Position numbers and translations under genes: made by a program. Below are positions 47,982 through 56,738 of a stretch of DNA of 64,000 bases, piece by piece. The notes beneath the pieces were generated by a model. That model ran no database searches, was not told the origin of the DNA, and saw nothing but the letters and a program-made list of their open reading frames with translations. This DNA comes from JASLDZ01 sp965199975 (lineage in GTDB: Bacteria > Pseudomonadota > Alphaproteobacteria > Caulobacterales > Caulobacteraceae), in the NCBI GenBank assembly GCA_965199975.1, contig OZ241340.1:1984001-2048000 (forward strand). The letters run 5' to 3'. Every line of letters starts with the position of its first letter. The stretch's first letter is position 1.

Positions 47982-49363
47982 TGTTGACCGCTCTCCCGAC
48001 GCCGCGCCCGCGGACGCGGCTGTTCGCGCGCGCCTGCGCCGCCCTCCTCGTCGCGGCGCCGCTGGCCGGCTGCGCGGGCTTTAAGACGCCCGCGTTCATG
48101 CACCTCGGCGGCGACAAGGCCCCCAAGTCCAAGCTGAAGGGCGAGCGCATCCCGGTGCTCTCGGTCACCGATCGGCTCGAGCCCAACGACGCGCTGAAAG
48201 GCGTGGGCTTCTCCATCCCCGCGGCGCAGCCCCTGGCGGACTGGCCCCAGTCCGGCGGCGATCCCGCGCACGACATCGAGAACGTCGTCGCCGCGCCGCG
48301 GATGAAGGAGCTGTGGCGGCGCGACATCGGCAAGCCCTCGGGCATCACCGGCCACATCACCGCTTCGCCGATCGTGGCCGACGGCAAGCTGTTCGTGATG
48401 GACGCGGGCGCGGTGGTCACCGCGCTCGATCCCGCCACCGGGCGCGAGCTGTGGAAGTCCTCCTTCCAACCCCGCCGCGGCCCGGACCAGGAGGAGTTCG
48501 GCGGCGGCCTGGCCTACGCCGACGGCACGCTGTTCGTCAGCTCCGGCTACCGGTTCGTGGCCGCCATGAACCCGCAGGATGGCACGGTGAAATGGCGGCG
48601 CGACATCGACGTGCCCGTGCACGGCGCGCCGACCGTGGCCGGCGGCAAGCTCTACGTAGTCGATGTGGAGGACGAGCTCCTCACCTACGCCACCGCCGAC
48701 GGCACGCCCGGCTGGACCTTCCAGGGCCTGGACGAACCCGCCCGCATCCTCGCCGCCTCCAGCCCCGCGGTCACAGGCGACAGCGTGGTGGCGGGCTTCG
48801 CCTCGGGCGAGCTGGTGGCGCTCTCCAGCGCCAACGGCAGCCAGCTGTGGCAGACGGTGCTGTCGCTCACGAGCCGCAACAACGCCCTGTCCGAGATCCG
48901 CGACATCGCTGGGCGCCCGCTGATCTACCGCGGCGATGTGATCGCCGGCGGCCACGCGGGGCTGCTCGCGGCCATCGACGTGGCCCAGGGGCAAGTGCGC
49001 TGGGCGCTGCCCATCACCACCTCCACCACGCCCTGGCCCGCGGGTGACGTGATCTACTCGATGACCCAAGCGGGCCAGCTCGTCTGCATAAGCCGGGCGG
49101 CGGGACAGGTGTACTGGATCCAGGACCTCAACGCCGGCGTGGCGCGCAAGCGCCGCGCCACCTGGACGGGCGTGGTCATGGCCTCCGACCGGCTGATCGC
49201 GGCCTCCAATCAGGGCGTGCTGAAGGTGATCGACCCGCAGACCGGCAAGACGCTGAGCACGATCAATCTGAAGGTGAAGCGCGGCGTCTCGCTCACGCCC
49301 GTTCCCGTCGACGGCCGGCTGTACGTCATGACCGACGCCGCCGAGCTGATCGCATTCGGATGA
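47981..49363 (+). CDS. bamB: BamB-like outer-membrane assembly lipoprotein (PQQ-type beta-propeller)
   Basis: A 460-aa lipoprotein with signal peptide and lipobox LAGC (lipidated Cys31). The body is a beta-propeller of repeats such as LFVMDAGAVVTALDPATGRELW and LYVVDVEDELLTYATADGTPGW. BamB assists BamA in inserting outer-membrane beta-barrels. ATG 47981 is preferred over GTG 47978 on ribosome-site spacing. It is coupled to the YfgM-like gene and followed 4 bp later by der, the standard bamB-der order. Confidence 0.92.
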   Translation: MLTALPTPRPRTRLFARACAALLVAAPLAGCAGFKTPAFMHLGGDKAPKSKLKGERIPVLSVTDRLEPNDALKGVGFSIPAAQPLADWPQSGGDPAHDIENVVAAPRMKELWRRDIGKPSGITGHITASPIVADGKLFVMDAGAVVTALDPATGRELWKSSFQPRRGPDQEEFGGGLAYADGTLFVSSGYRFVAAMNPQDGTVKWRRDIDVPVHGAPTVAGGKLYVVDVEDELLTYATADGTPGWTFQGLDEPARILAASSPAVTGDSVVAGFASGELVALSSANGSQLWQTVLSLTSRNNALSEIRDIAGRPLIYRGDVIAGGHAGLLAAIDVAQGQVRWALPITTSTTPWPAGDVIYSMTQAGQLVCISRAAGQVYWIQDLNAGVARKRRATWTGVVMASDRLIAASNQGVLKVIDPQTGKTLSTINLKVKRGVSLTPVPVDGRLYVMTDAAELIAFG

Positions 49364-49367
49364 CCCC

Positions 49368-50864
49368 GTGGCGCTGACGCTCGCCATCGTGGGCCGGCCC
49401 AACGTCGGCAAGTCGACGCTGTTCAACCGGCTGGCCGGCCGCCGGTTGGCCATCGTCAACGACCAGCCCGGCGTGACGCGGGACCGGCGCACCGCCGAGG
49501 GGCGCCTGGGCGACCTCGACCTGCAGCTGATCGACACCGCCGGCTTCGAGGACCTCTCCGACGAGAGCCTGGAGGCGCGCATGCGCCAGCAGACCGAGCA
49601 GGCCCTGGCGGACTGCGACATCGCCCTGTTCGTCACCGACGCCCGCGAAGGGATCACCCCGCTCGACCGCATCTTCGCCGACCTCGTGCGCCGCCGCGGC
49701 CGCCCCACCATCGTCGTGGCCAACAAGGCCGAGAGCCGCGGCTCCACCGGCGGCGCGGCCGAGGCCAACGCGCTGGGCCTGGGCGAGCCCATCGAGATCA
49801 GCGCTGAGCACGGCGAGGGTCTCTCCGACCTCTACGCCGCCGTGCTGGCCATGGCTCCCGCCGAGGCGCAGGTCGAGGAGGAGGATGAGGACGGCGACCG
49901 CCCCGTCAAGATCGCCATTGTCGGGCGCCCCAACGCCGGCAAGTCCACCCTGGTCAACCGGCTGATCGGCGAGGACCGCCTGCTCGTCGGCCCCGAGGCC
50001 GGCATCACTCGCGACGCCATCGGCGTCGACTGGCAGTGGGAGGGCCGCGGCGTGCGCCTGGTCGACACCGCCGGGCTTCGTCGCAAAGCCAGGGTGGTCG
50101 AGGGATTGGAGAAGCTCTCCACCGCCGACACCATCCGCGCCATCACGTTCGCCGAGGTGGTCATCCTGGTCATGGACGCCGCCAACGCCTTCGAGACGCA
50201 GGACCTGCAGATCGCCGACCTGTGCGAGCGCGAGGGCCGCGCCCTGGTCTACTGCATCGCCAAGTGGGACCTGGTGGATGACCCGCAGGCGCGCCTGGCC
50301 GAGCTGCGCCTGGTCTCCGAGGAATCGCTGCCGCAGCTGCGCGGCTCGCCCCTGGTCGCGCTCTCGGCCGAGACGGGCAGGGGGGTCGACAAGCTGATGC
50401 CCGCCGTCTTCGCCTTGCACAAGAACTGGACCACCAAGGTCAAGACGCGCGACCTCAACGACTGGCTGGCCATGGCCGTGCAGCGCCACCCGCCGCCCGC
50501 CGTGAACGGCAAGCGCATCAAGCCCAAGTACATGGCCCAGACCAAGGCGCGCCCGCCCACCTTCGTGCTGTTCGCCTCGCGCGCCGACCAGCTGCCCGAG
50601 AGCTACCGCCGCTACCTGATCAACAGCCTGCGCGAGAGCTTCGACCTGCCGGGCGTGCCCATGCGCGTCACCATCAAGTCCGGCAAGAACCCTTACGCCG
50701 ACCCCGAGGACGACCGCGCCCCGGACGTGAAGAAGTACGGCCGCGGCGGCCCCGCCAAGACCTACGGCAAGCCGACCGCCGCCAAGCCCGTCGTGCGCCC
50801 CCGCGGCCTTCCCGGGAACCGCGGCCGCCCCGCCGGCGGCGCCGGCCGCCCCCGGCGCCCGTGA
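49368..50864 (+). CDS. der: Der (EngA) tandem GTPase for 50S ribosome assembly
   Basis: A 498-aa double-GTPase. Domain 1 has GRPNVGKST, DTAGFE and NKAE; domain 2 has GRPNAGKST, DTAGLRRK and AKWD; a KH-like domain follows with FVLFASRADQLPESYRRYL and IKSGKNPY. The second G4 motif is AKWD rather than the usual NKWD, a variant I believe occurs in related alphaproteobacteria. The C-terminal tail is Gly/Pro/Arg-rich and longer than in E. coli. Start is GTG at 49368. Confidence 0.96.
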   Translation: MALTLAIVGRPNVGKSTLFNRLAGRRLAIVNDQPGVTRDRRTAEGRLGDLDLQLIDTAGFEDLSDESLEARMRQQTEQALADCDIALFVTDAREGITPLDRIFADLVRRRGRPTIVVANKAESRGSTGGAAEANALGLGEPIEISAEHGEGLSDLYAAVLAMAPAEAQVEEEDEDGDRPVKIAIVGRPNAGKSTLVNRLIGEDRLLVGPEAGITRDAIGVDWQWEGRGVRLVDTAGLRRKARVVEGLEKLSTADTIRAITFAEVVILVMDAANAFETQDLQIADLCEREGRALVYCIAKWDLVDDPQARLAELRLVSEESLPQLRGSPLVALSAETGRGVDKLMPAVFALHKNWTTKVKTRDLNDWLAMAVQRHPPPAVNGKRIKPKYMAQTKARPPTFVLFASRADQLPESYRRYLINSLRESFDLPGVPMRVTIKSGKNPYADPEDDRAPDVKKYGRGGPAKTYGKPTAAKPVVRPRGLPGNRGRPAGGAGRPRRP

Positions 50865-50894
50865 GGCGCCCGGCCACCCCCCATGATCCGACCT

Positions 50895-50991
50895 TCCCGG
50901 CGAAGGCCGGGACCCAGGTGGCGTTGCGAGATCGCGCGATTCCACCTCGCCTTGGCGACCCTCGGATCCCGGCCTCCGCTGGGAAGGCCGG
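50895..50991. repeat. Pair of GC-rich inverted repeats in the der-chorismate mutase gap
   Basis: Two hairpins share the core CCCGGC...GCCGGG-like sequence: stem 50895-50901/50906-50912 with a 4-nt loop, and stem 50969-50975/50985-50991 with a 9-nt loop. Flanking AGGTGG/CCACCT can also pair. The arrangement resembles dispersed GC-rich palindromic intergenic repeats found in many copies in such genomes. The second hairpin covers the first bases of the ribosome site of the next gene. Confidence 0.6.
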
Positions 50992-50999
50992 AGGATAGA

Positions 51000-51314
51000 A
51001 TGACCGACGCCCCCGTCCCCGCCGCCTGCACCACCATGGCCGAGGTCCGCGCCGGCGTGGACGCGCTCGACCGCGAGCTCGTCACCCTCCTGGCCATCCG
51101 CCAGCGCTACATGGACGCCGCCGCGAGGATCAAACCTTCCCGCGACGCTGTGCACGACGCGGCGCGCATCGAGGACGTGGTCGCCAAGGTGAAGAGCGCG
51201 GCGCGCGAGGTGGGCCTGTCGGAAGCGATCGCCGAGCCGGTCTGGCGCGAGCTGATCGCCCGCTGCATCGCCTACGAGTTCGAGAGCTTCGATCGGCGCT
51301 GTCCGACGGGCTGA
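51000..51314 (+). CDS. Chorismate mutase (AroQ class), monofunctional
   Basis: A 104-aa all-helical protein with the AroQ layout: AEVRAGVDALDRELVTLLAIRQ (helix 1), DAARIEDVVAKVKSAAREVGL, and WRELIARCIAYEFESFD at the end. It converts chorismate to prephenate for phenylalanine and tyrosine synthesis. The related PchB-type lyase cannot be excluded from sequence alone. ATG 51000 is preceded by GGAGG (50990-50994), part of which lies in a hairpin stem. No other aromatic genes are near. Confidence 0.88.
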   Translation: MTDAPVPAACTTMAEVRAGVDALDRELVTLLAIRQRYMDAAARIKPSRDAVHDAARIEDVVAKVKSAAREVGLSEAIAEPVWRELIARCIAYEFESFDRRCPTG

Positions 51315-51436
51315 ACCCGCACGTCACCGGCGTGGGGCCTCGCCCTGGTCGGCGTCCACTCCCGGTTGATCCGTCGCATTGCCGCCGCCCAGCGCGCGGG
51401 GCATCAAGAGCTGTCGTTCAGTCGCGTGGCGGATGC

Positions 51437-53674
51437 ATGCTGGTGTTCCTCGCCTTGGTGGCGGCGGCCATCTCGGCGCAGGAGGCCCCCGCGAGCGCCG
51501 CTCCAAAAGCTGGGGCGACCCCGCCGTCGACCACCTCCGGTCAAGCGCCGGCGAAGCAAGGCGCCCCCGCGGCCGATGCGGAGCGGACGCCTGAAATCGT
51601 CGTGAAAGCCGACCCCGATGCGACGCGCATCTCCATCGACCGCAAAAGCTACAGCCTCTCCAAGGACCTGCAGTCGTCCACGGGGTCGCTGGCCGACGCT
51701 CTGCGCAACATCCCCTCGGTGCAGGTCGGCCTTCAGGGTGAGCTGAGCCTGCGCGGCGATCCGAGCGTGACGGTGCTGGTCGACGGCAAGCCCTCGGCCT
51801 TGCTCTCCGGCCAGAACCGCGCCGACGCCCTGCAGCAGCTTCCCGCCGACCAGTACGAGCGGGTGGAGGTGCTGACCAATCCCTCCGCCGCCTTCCGGCC
51901 GGACGGGACGGGCGGCGTCATCAACCTCATCACCCGCAAGGGCCGGCATGGAAGCCGCACGGGATCGGTCAAGGGCAACGTGGGGACGGGCGGCCGCTAC
52001 AACGCCAGCGCCAGCGCCAATTACAGCGGCAAGAAGCTGACGGTGAGCGCCAACGCCGGCGTGCGCCACGACGAGCAGACCGTCGACGGCCACAGCCGCC
52101 AGGAGCTGCCGGACCCGACCACGGGCGCGCTCGTCGAGACGAACTCCACCTTCCGCAGCCGCAACCCGAACAACAGCCAGAACGCCTCGCTGAACATCGA
52201 CTACGACCTCGACCCCAAGACACGCCTCAGCGCCTCGGCCAGCGCCTTCCACTTCGACTTCGACTCGTCGGGAACCAACACCTACAGGTCTGCGGCGACC
52301 TCCGGCCCGTTGGCGATCGACTACGACGCCACGACCGCCACCTCCGGGTCGGGGGGAGGCGGGGGCGGGAGACTCAGCTTTCTACGGCGCTTGTCGGGCG
52401 AGGGACACGAGCTCTCCGTCGACCTGTCGTACAACGCCTTCCGTTTCAATTACGGCGGGCCGCAGGTCTTCGACTACCTGCGGCCCGCCGGCGCCACGAG
52501 CTTCCTCGAGAACCGCCGGATCAGCGACGACGCCTCGGGCGAGGTGAAGGTCGAGTACATGCGACCCCTGCCGCATGGAGCCAAGCTGGTCGCCGGCTAC
52601 CAGCTCGACGTGGACGACGACACCTTCGACGTGCGCGGCCGGCTGGGAAACACCGCGGCCGACGCTCAGCCGCTGCCCGCGCTCAACAACGTGTTCGACG
52701 CGAACCAGTCGGTCCATGCGCTCTACGTCACCTACGAGCGCACCTTCGGCCGCCTCACCGCCCTGCCTGGCCTGCGCGTGGAGGAGGCGGTGATCGACGC
52801 CGACCAGAAGACCTCGGGCGCGAAGGACTCCTTCAGCTATTTCGACGTCTATCCGACCTTTCACCTGGGCTACAAGCTCGATCCAAAGTGGAGCTTGAGC
52901 GCGAGCTTCAGTCGCCGTGTGCAGAGGCCAGACCTTGAGAGCCTCAATCCGTTTCTGATCTACAACGGCCCGCTCAGCTACTCGCAGGGTAACGTGCGCT
53001 TGCGGCCGGCTGTGACCGAGTCGTACGAGTTCGGCGTAGAGAAGCGCTACAAGCACGCGGACTTCCAGGCTACGGCCTTCTTCCGCAACAACCACGATAC
53101 GGTGGAGTCGGTCACGCGCGACCTGGGAAATGGCGTCCTGCTGAACACGCAGGGCAATCTGGGCTCCAATCAGAGCGGCGGCCTCGAATTCGTGTTCAGC
53201 GGCGACATCGGCAAGAAACTGAGTTACAATTCGAGCTTCACCCTCGCCTACAGCAGGATCGACGCCACCAGCCTCGGTTTCGCATCCAACCGCTCCGATC
53301 TATCGCCGCAGGGTCGCTTCAGCCTGAACTGGAATCCGACCAAGAAGGACCTGTTGCAGGTGAACCTGGATGGCAACGGCGAGCAGTTGACGCCGCAGGG
53401 CTACACCAGCGGGTTCGCCTCTCTCACCGGAGGTTATCGCCACACCTTCAACGACAAGGTGGCGGCCGTGGCCACCATCAAGGATCCCTTTGACTGGTCG
53501 AGCCGCACGACGGTGATCGACACGCTCTTGCTGAAGCAACGGAGCACCTACGACTTCCACGCGCGCGCTCTCTACGTCGGCCTGACCTACGCCTTCGGCG
53601 CTTCCGGCAAACGTGCGCCCGAGGCGTTCGACTTCGGCGGCGGCGGCGCGCCGGGCGGCGGCGGACCGCACTGA
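51437..53674 (+). CDS. TonB-dependent receptor-like outer-membrane protein
   Basis: A 745-aa outer-membrane protein. A short signal peptide (MLVFLALVAAAISAQ) is followed by an Ala/Pro-rich stretch and a plug domain (about 60-170: LADALRNIPSVQV, LSLRGDPSVTVLVDGKPS, VEVLTNPSAAFRPDGTGGVINLI). The barrel runs to YVGLTYAFG, then a Gly-rich tail (FGGGGAPGGGGP). A TonB box is not obvious, and the layout resembles the 'outer membrane beta-barrel family' receptors. Substrate unknown; no transporter or regulator lies beside it. ATG 51437 begins the only good signal peptide in the frame. Confidence 0.88.
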   Translation: MLVFLALVAAAISAQEAPASAAPKAGATPPSTTSGQAPAKQGAPAADAERTPEIVVKADPDATRISIDRKSYSLSKDLQSSTGSLADALRNIPSVQVGLQGELSLRGDPSVTVLVDGKPSALLSGQNRADALQQLPADQYERVEVLTNPSAAFRPDGTGGVINLITRKGRHGSRTGSVKGNVGTGGRYNASASANYSGKKLTVSANAGVRHDEQTVDGHSRQELPDPTTGALVETNSTFRSRNPNNSQNASLNIDYDLDPKTRLSASASAFHFDFDSSGTNTYRSAATSGPLAIDYDATTATSGSGGGGGGRLSFLRRLSGEGHELSVDLSYNAFRFNYGGPQVFDYLRPAGATSFLENRRISDDASGEVKVEYMRPLPHGAKLVAGYQLDVDDDTFDVRGRLGNTAADAQPLPALNNVFDANQSVHALYVTYERTFGRLTALPGLRVEEAVIDADQKTSGAKDSFSYFDVYPTFHLGYKLDPKWSLSASFSRRVQRPDLESLNPFLIYNGPLSYSQGNVRLRPAVTESYEFGVEKRYKHADFQATAFFRNNHDTVESVTRDLGNGVLLNTQGNLGSNQSGGLEFVFSGDIGKKLSYNSSFTLAYSRIDATSLGFASNRSDLSPQGRFSLNWNPTKKDLLQVNLDGNGEQLTPQGYTSGFASLTGGYRHTFNDKVAAVATIKDPFDWSSRTTVIDTLLLKQRSTYDFHARALYVGLTYAFGASGKRAPEAFDFGGGGAPGGGGPH

Positions 53675-53734
53675 GCATGGTGGCGGCGCCGCCGCGACAC
53701 GGCCATCCGGAGCCGAGTCGCGGCGGAGGCGTTC

Positions 53735-53757
53735 CCTAAGCTTCACAATCGCTTAGG
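53735..53757 (+). promoter_or_regulatory. Inverted repeat overlapping the ribosome site of the DJ-1/PfpI gene
   Basis: Perfect 7-bp arms (53735-53741 and 53751-53757, CCTAAGC/GCTTAGG) with a 9-nt spacer. The 3' arm contains the start of AGGAG, the Shine-Dalgarno for the ATG at 53763. It could be a repressor site or an RNA hairpin that hides the ribosome site. Confidence 0.45.
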
Positions 53758-53762
53758 AGCCT

Positions 53763-54311
53763 ATGATGCCCCAACTCGACGGCAAGACCATCGCCATCCT
53801 CATCGCGCCGCGCGGCACCGAGGACCCCGAGTTCGCCAAGCCCAAGGCGGCCGTTGAGGCGGCAGGCGCCAAGGTCGTGGTGGTCGGCCTGGAGGCCGGC
53901 GAGGCCAAGACGGTGAACCACGACCTCGACCCGGGCTCGAGCTACACCGTGGACAAGGCCATCGGCGACGTCTCGGCCGCCGACTTCGACGCGCTGGTGA
54001 TCCCGGGCGGCTGCGTGGGCGCTGACAAGCTGCGCGGCAGTGATCAGGTGGTCGACCTCGTCAAGGCCATGTTCGGCGCCGGCAAGCCTGCGGGGGTGAT
54101 CTGCCACGCGCCGTGGACGCTTGTGGAGGCCGGCGTGGTCGAAGGGCGCACGCTCACCTCCTTCTCGACCCTGCAGACCGACATCGAGAACGCTGGCGGC
54201 ACGTGGGTCGATCAGGAGGTGGTGGTCGACAAGGGGCTGGTGACCAGCCGCACTCCCGACGACCTGGCGGCGTTCTGCGAGAAGATCGTCGAAACTTTCG
54301 CGGCGGGCTGA
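53763..54311 (+). CDS. DJ-1/PfpI family protein
   Basis: A 182-aa DJ-1/PfpI superfamily protein with the nucleophile elbow GVICHAPWTL (Cys114) and VIPGGCVGADKLR. The C-terminal half has VEGRTLTSFSTLQTDIENAGG, typical of the PfpI/YhbO branch (stress-related deglycase or peptidase-like proteins). Activity is not certain within this family. An inverted repeat covers its ribosome site. It is convergent with the histidine kinase gene. Confidence 0.9.
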   Translation: MMPQLDGKTIAILIAPRGTEDPEFAKPKAAVEAAGAKVVVVGLEAGEAKTVNHDLDPGSSYTVDKAIGDVSAADFDALVIPGGCVGADKLRGSDQVVDLVKAMFGAGKPAGVICHAPWTLVEAGVVEGRTLTSFSTLQTDIENAGGTWVDQEVVVDKGLVTSRTPDDLAAFCEKIVETFAAG

Positions 54312-54336
54312 AGACGACGGCGGGGATCGGAAATGT

Positions 54337-54362
54337 CGTCCGCGGGCGCATGCCCGCGGACG
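54337..54362. terminator. Bidirectional terminator hairpin between convergent genes
   Basis: An 11-bp stem (54337-54347 with 54352-54362) and the 4-nt loop GCAT lie between the PfpI stop and the histidine kinase stop. It is very GC-rich and serves both strands; GGCTTTC follows on the plus side. Confidence 0.75.
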
Positions 54363-54367
54363 GGCTT

Positions 54368-55864
54368 TCAACCGTCGAGCGGCAGCTCGACGGTGAAGGT
54401 GCTGCCTTCGTCGAGCTGCGACTGCAGCCTGATGGCGCCACCCATCGCGCGCGTCAGCGCCTCAACGTAGGCTAGGCCGACGCCTTCTCCGGCCGCTGTC
54501 TGGCGGCCCACGCGCCGGAACAGCTGGAAGGCGCGGCTCTGGTCGTTCGGCGCGATGCCCCGCCCGTTGTCGCCGATGGAGATCTGCACGCGGCCGTCCA
54601 TGATGCGGCCCTGCACCACGACCGCGAGCGGCCTATCCGGCGCACGGTACTTGATGGCGTTGTCCAGGAGGTTGCCGAGCACCTGCTCCACGGCCGCGCG
54701 GTCGGCGTGCAGGGGCGGAAGGGCCCCCACGCGCACCGCGGCGCCGGCTTCGGTGATCTGGTGCTGCAGGCCCTCCAGAAGCGCGCCCACCATGGCGGCG
54801 AGGTCGAGATCGACGGGCGTCAGGGCGCGGCGCCCTTCGCGGGAGAGGCGCAGGATGGCGCTGAGCAGGCGATCCATCCGTTCGGTCGAGCTGCGGATGA
54901 AGCGCAGCGACTCCTCGAAGTCGCGACGCAGCTCGCCGGCGTCGACGACGGGAGCCTCGCCGAACAGCTGCGGCGTAAGCTCGGTCAGCTCGGAGGTGTA
55001 GCCCATGACGTTGACGAGCGGGGAGCGCAGGTCGTGCGACACCATGTGCGTATAGCGCTGCATCTCCTCGTTGGAGCTGCGCAGCGCCGCCTCGGCCACG
55101 CGTTGCGCGGTGATCTCGGTGTGCACGCCGACCCACTCGCGGATGGAGCCGTCCGCCTCCAGCACCGGTATGGCGCGGATGGCGAAGTTGCCCCAGCGCC
55201 CATCGGTGCGCCGCACGCGATGCTCGAAGATGAACGGGCGCCGCTCGGCGATGCAGGCCTCCCACTCGGCGATGCTGGGCGCGACGTCGTCGGGATGCAC
55301 CGCGCTGGCCCAGCCGTAGCCCTGGTAGTCGTCCTGCGCCTGCCCGGTGAGCGCGCCCCACCCGGGCTGCGGCCCGACCATCCGGCCCGTGGCGTCGTTG
55401 GTCCACAAGACGCCTTGGATCGCCTCGACCGCCGCCTTGAAGCGGTCCTCGCTCAGGCGCGAGTCGTGCACGTCGGTGTTGGTGCCGAACCACAGCACGA
55501 TCTCGCCCGCAGGGTCGCGGATGGGCTCCGCGCGCGACAGGAACCAGCGGAACTGGCCGTCTGTCCCTCGCAGAGGAAAGGTATCCTCCCACGCCTTCTG
55601 CGCTTCGAGCGCGGTGCGGAAGCGCGCCTCTACACCGTCGATCAGCGCCGGATCGTGCACCGACTTCCACCCCCAGCCTGTCATCTGCTCGAGAGTGGTT
55701 CCGGTGTAGTCGTACCACCGCTGATTGTACCAGAAGATCCCGCCGTCGGCTTGCGCCACCCAAGCGAGCTGGGGGATGGCCTCGGCCAACGCCTTGAAGT
55801 GGGTGTCCTCCAACAGCCGCACGCCGGAGGATGCGACCGGAACCGCGGCGCTCGGAGCGCTCAC
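54368..55864 (-). CDS. Orphan PAS-domain sensor histidine kinase
   Basis: A 498-aa soluble sensor kinase. Two PAS domains (about 20-135 and 140-260) each end in a PAC-like strand pattern. The HisKA domain has the phospho-accepting His277 in VSHDLRSPL, and the HATPase domain has NLLDNAIKY (N box), IGDNGRGI (G1) and GVGLAYV (G2). There are no membrane helices or response regulator, so it is cytoplasmic and its partner is elsewhere. The layout is like bacteriophytochrome-type output kinases without the chromophore domain. The signal it senses is unknown. Confidence 0.9.
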   Translation of the reverse strand: MSAPSAAVPVASSGVRLLEDTHFKALAEAIPQLAWVAQADGGIFWYNQRWYDYTGTTLEQMTGWGWKSVHDPALIDGVEARFRTALEAQKAWEDTFPLRGTDGQFRWFLSRAEPIRDPAGEIVLWFGTNTDVHDSRLSEDRFKAAVEAIQGVLWTNDATGRMVGPQPGWGALTGQAQDDYQGYGWASAVHPDDVAPSIAEWEACIAERRPFIFEHRVRRTDGRWGNFAIRAIPVLEADGSIREWVGVHTEITAQRVAEAALRSSNEEMQRYTHMVSHDLRSPLVNVMGYTSELTELTPQLFGEAPVVDAGELRRDFEESLRFIRSSTERMDRLLSAILRLSREGRRALTPVDLDLAAMVGALLEGLQHQITEAGAAVRVGALPPLHADRAAVEQVLGNLLDNAIKYRAPDRPLAVVVQGRIMDGRVQISIGDNGRGIAPNDQSRAFQLFRRVGRQTAAGEGVGLAYVEALTRAMGGAIRLQSQLDEGSTFTVELPLDG

Positions 55865-55894
55865 GCTGCAGTGAGTGCGCAGAGGGTCATAGGC

Positions 55895-56650
55895 TCAATC
55901 CCTCGCGATCTCGGTGGAGGAGAGGAGCCGCCAGCCGCCGGGCTTGAGCACCTCCAGCGGCGAGAAGCGGGCCTTGTAGGCCATCTTGATCGACCCGTTC
56001 ACCCAGTAGCCGAGGTAGACGTAGGGGATGCCGGCGGTGCGGGCCTGCTCGACGTGATCAAGGATGACGAAGGAACCGAGCGAGCGCCGGGTCAGCGCCG
56101 GATCGTAGAAGCTGTAGACCAGCGAGAGGCCGTCGCTCAGCGCGTCGACCAGCACGCAGGCGATCAGGTCACCGGGGCCGCGGTCGACAGGAGCGGTGCG
56201 GTACTCGATCAGGTGGGTGCGGACCGCGGTGTCCTCCACCATCGCGACGTAGTCGGGCCAGGTCATCTCGGCCATGCCGCCCTCGGCGTGGCGGGTTGTG
56301 AGATAGCGGCGCAGCAGCTCGAACTGCTCGAGCGTGGCCTCGGCCTCCACCAGGTGGCGGTTGAGATCGGCGTTCCTGGCCAGGATGCGGCGCTCGGATT
56401 TGGAGGCCACATAGTCGGTCACCGGCAGGCGCGCCGAGACGCAGGCGTCGCACCCATCGCAGGCGGGGCGGTAGGCGATGTTCTGCGAGCGGCGGAAACC
56501 GATGCCGGTCAGGGCGTCGTTGATCGAGGCGCCGTCGGAGAGCGGCAGGTGCGCGAACACCTTCCGTTCGTCGCGGCCGGGCAGGTAGGGGCACGGCGTG
56601 GGGGCCGTGAGGAAGAAGCGAAGCTGGCGGGTCGCGAAGTGGTGCGTCAC
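55895..56650 (-). CDS. bpt: Bpt, aspartate/glutamate leucyltransferase of the N-end rule
   Basis: A 251-aa ATE-like transferase (Bpt) that adds leucine to N-terminal Asp or Glu, marking proteins for ClpS-ClpAP degradation. Seen: PCPYLPGRDERKVF, FRRSQNIAYRPACDGCDACVS (conserved Cys cluster), and VYLGYWVNGSIKMAYKARFSPLEVL. Length fits the bacterial family. It stands alone between the kinase and motB genes on the same strand. Confidence 0.96.
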   Translation of the reverse strand: MTHHFATRQLRFFLTAPTPCPYLPGRDERKVFAHLPLSDGASINDALTGIGFRRSQNIAYRPACDGCDACVSARLPVTDYVASKSERRILARNADLNRHLVEAEATLEQFELLRRYLTTRHAEGGMAEMTWPDYVAMVEDTAVRTHLIEYRTAPVDRGPGDLIACVLVDALSDGLSLVYSFYDPALTRRSLGSFVILDHVEQARTAGIPYVYLGYWVNGSIKMAYKARFSPLEVLKPGGWRLLSSTEIARD

Positions 56651-56738
56651 GGGCGGAGGGCGGGGCGAGGACTCATGGGGCGGCGGAGATGGGGAGCGTC
56701 CTCCCTCACGGCCATGGGTGCAAGCACGCTGCGCACGT

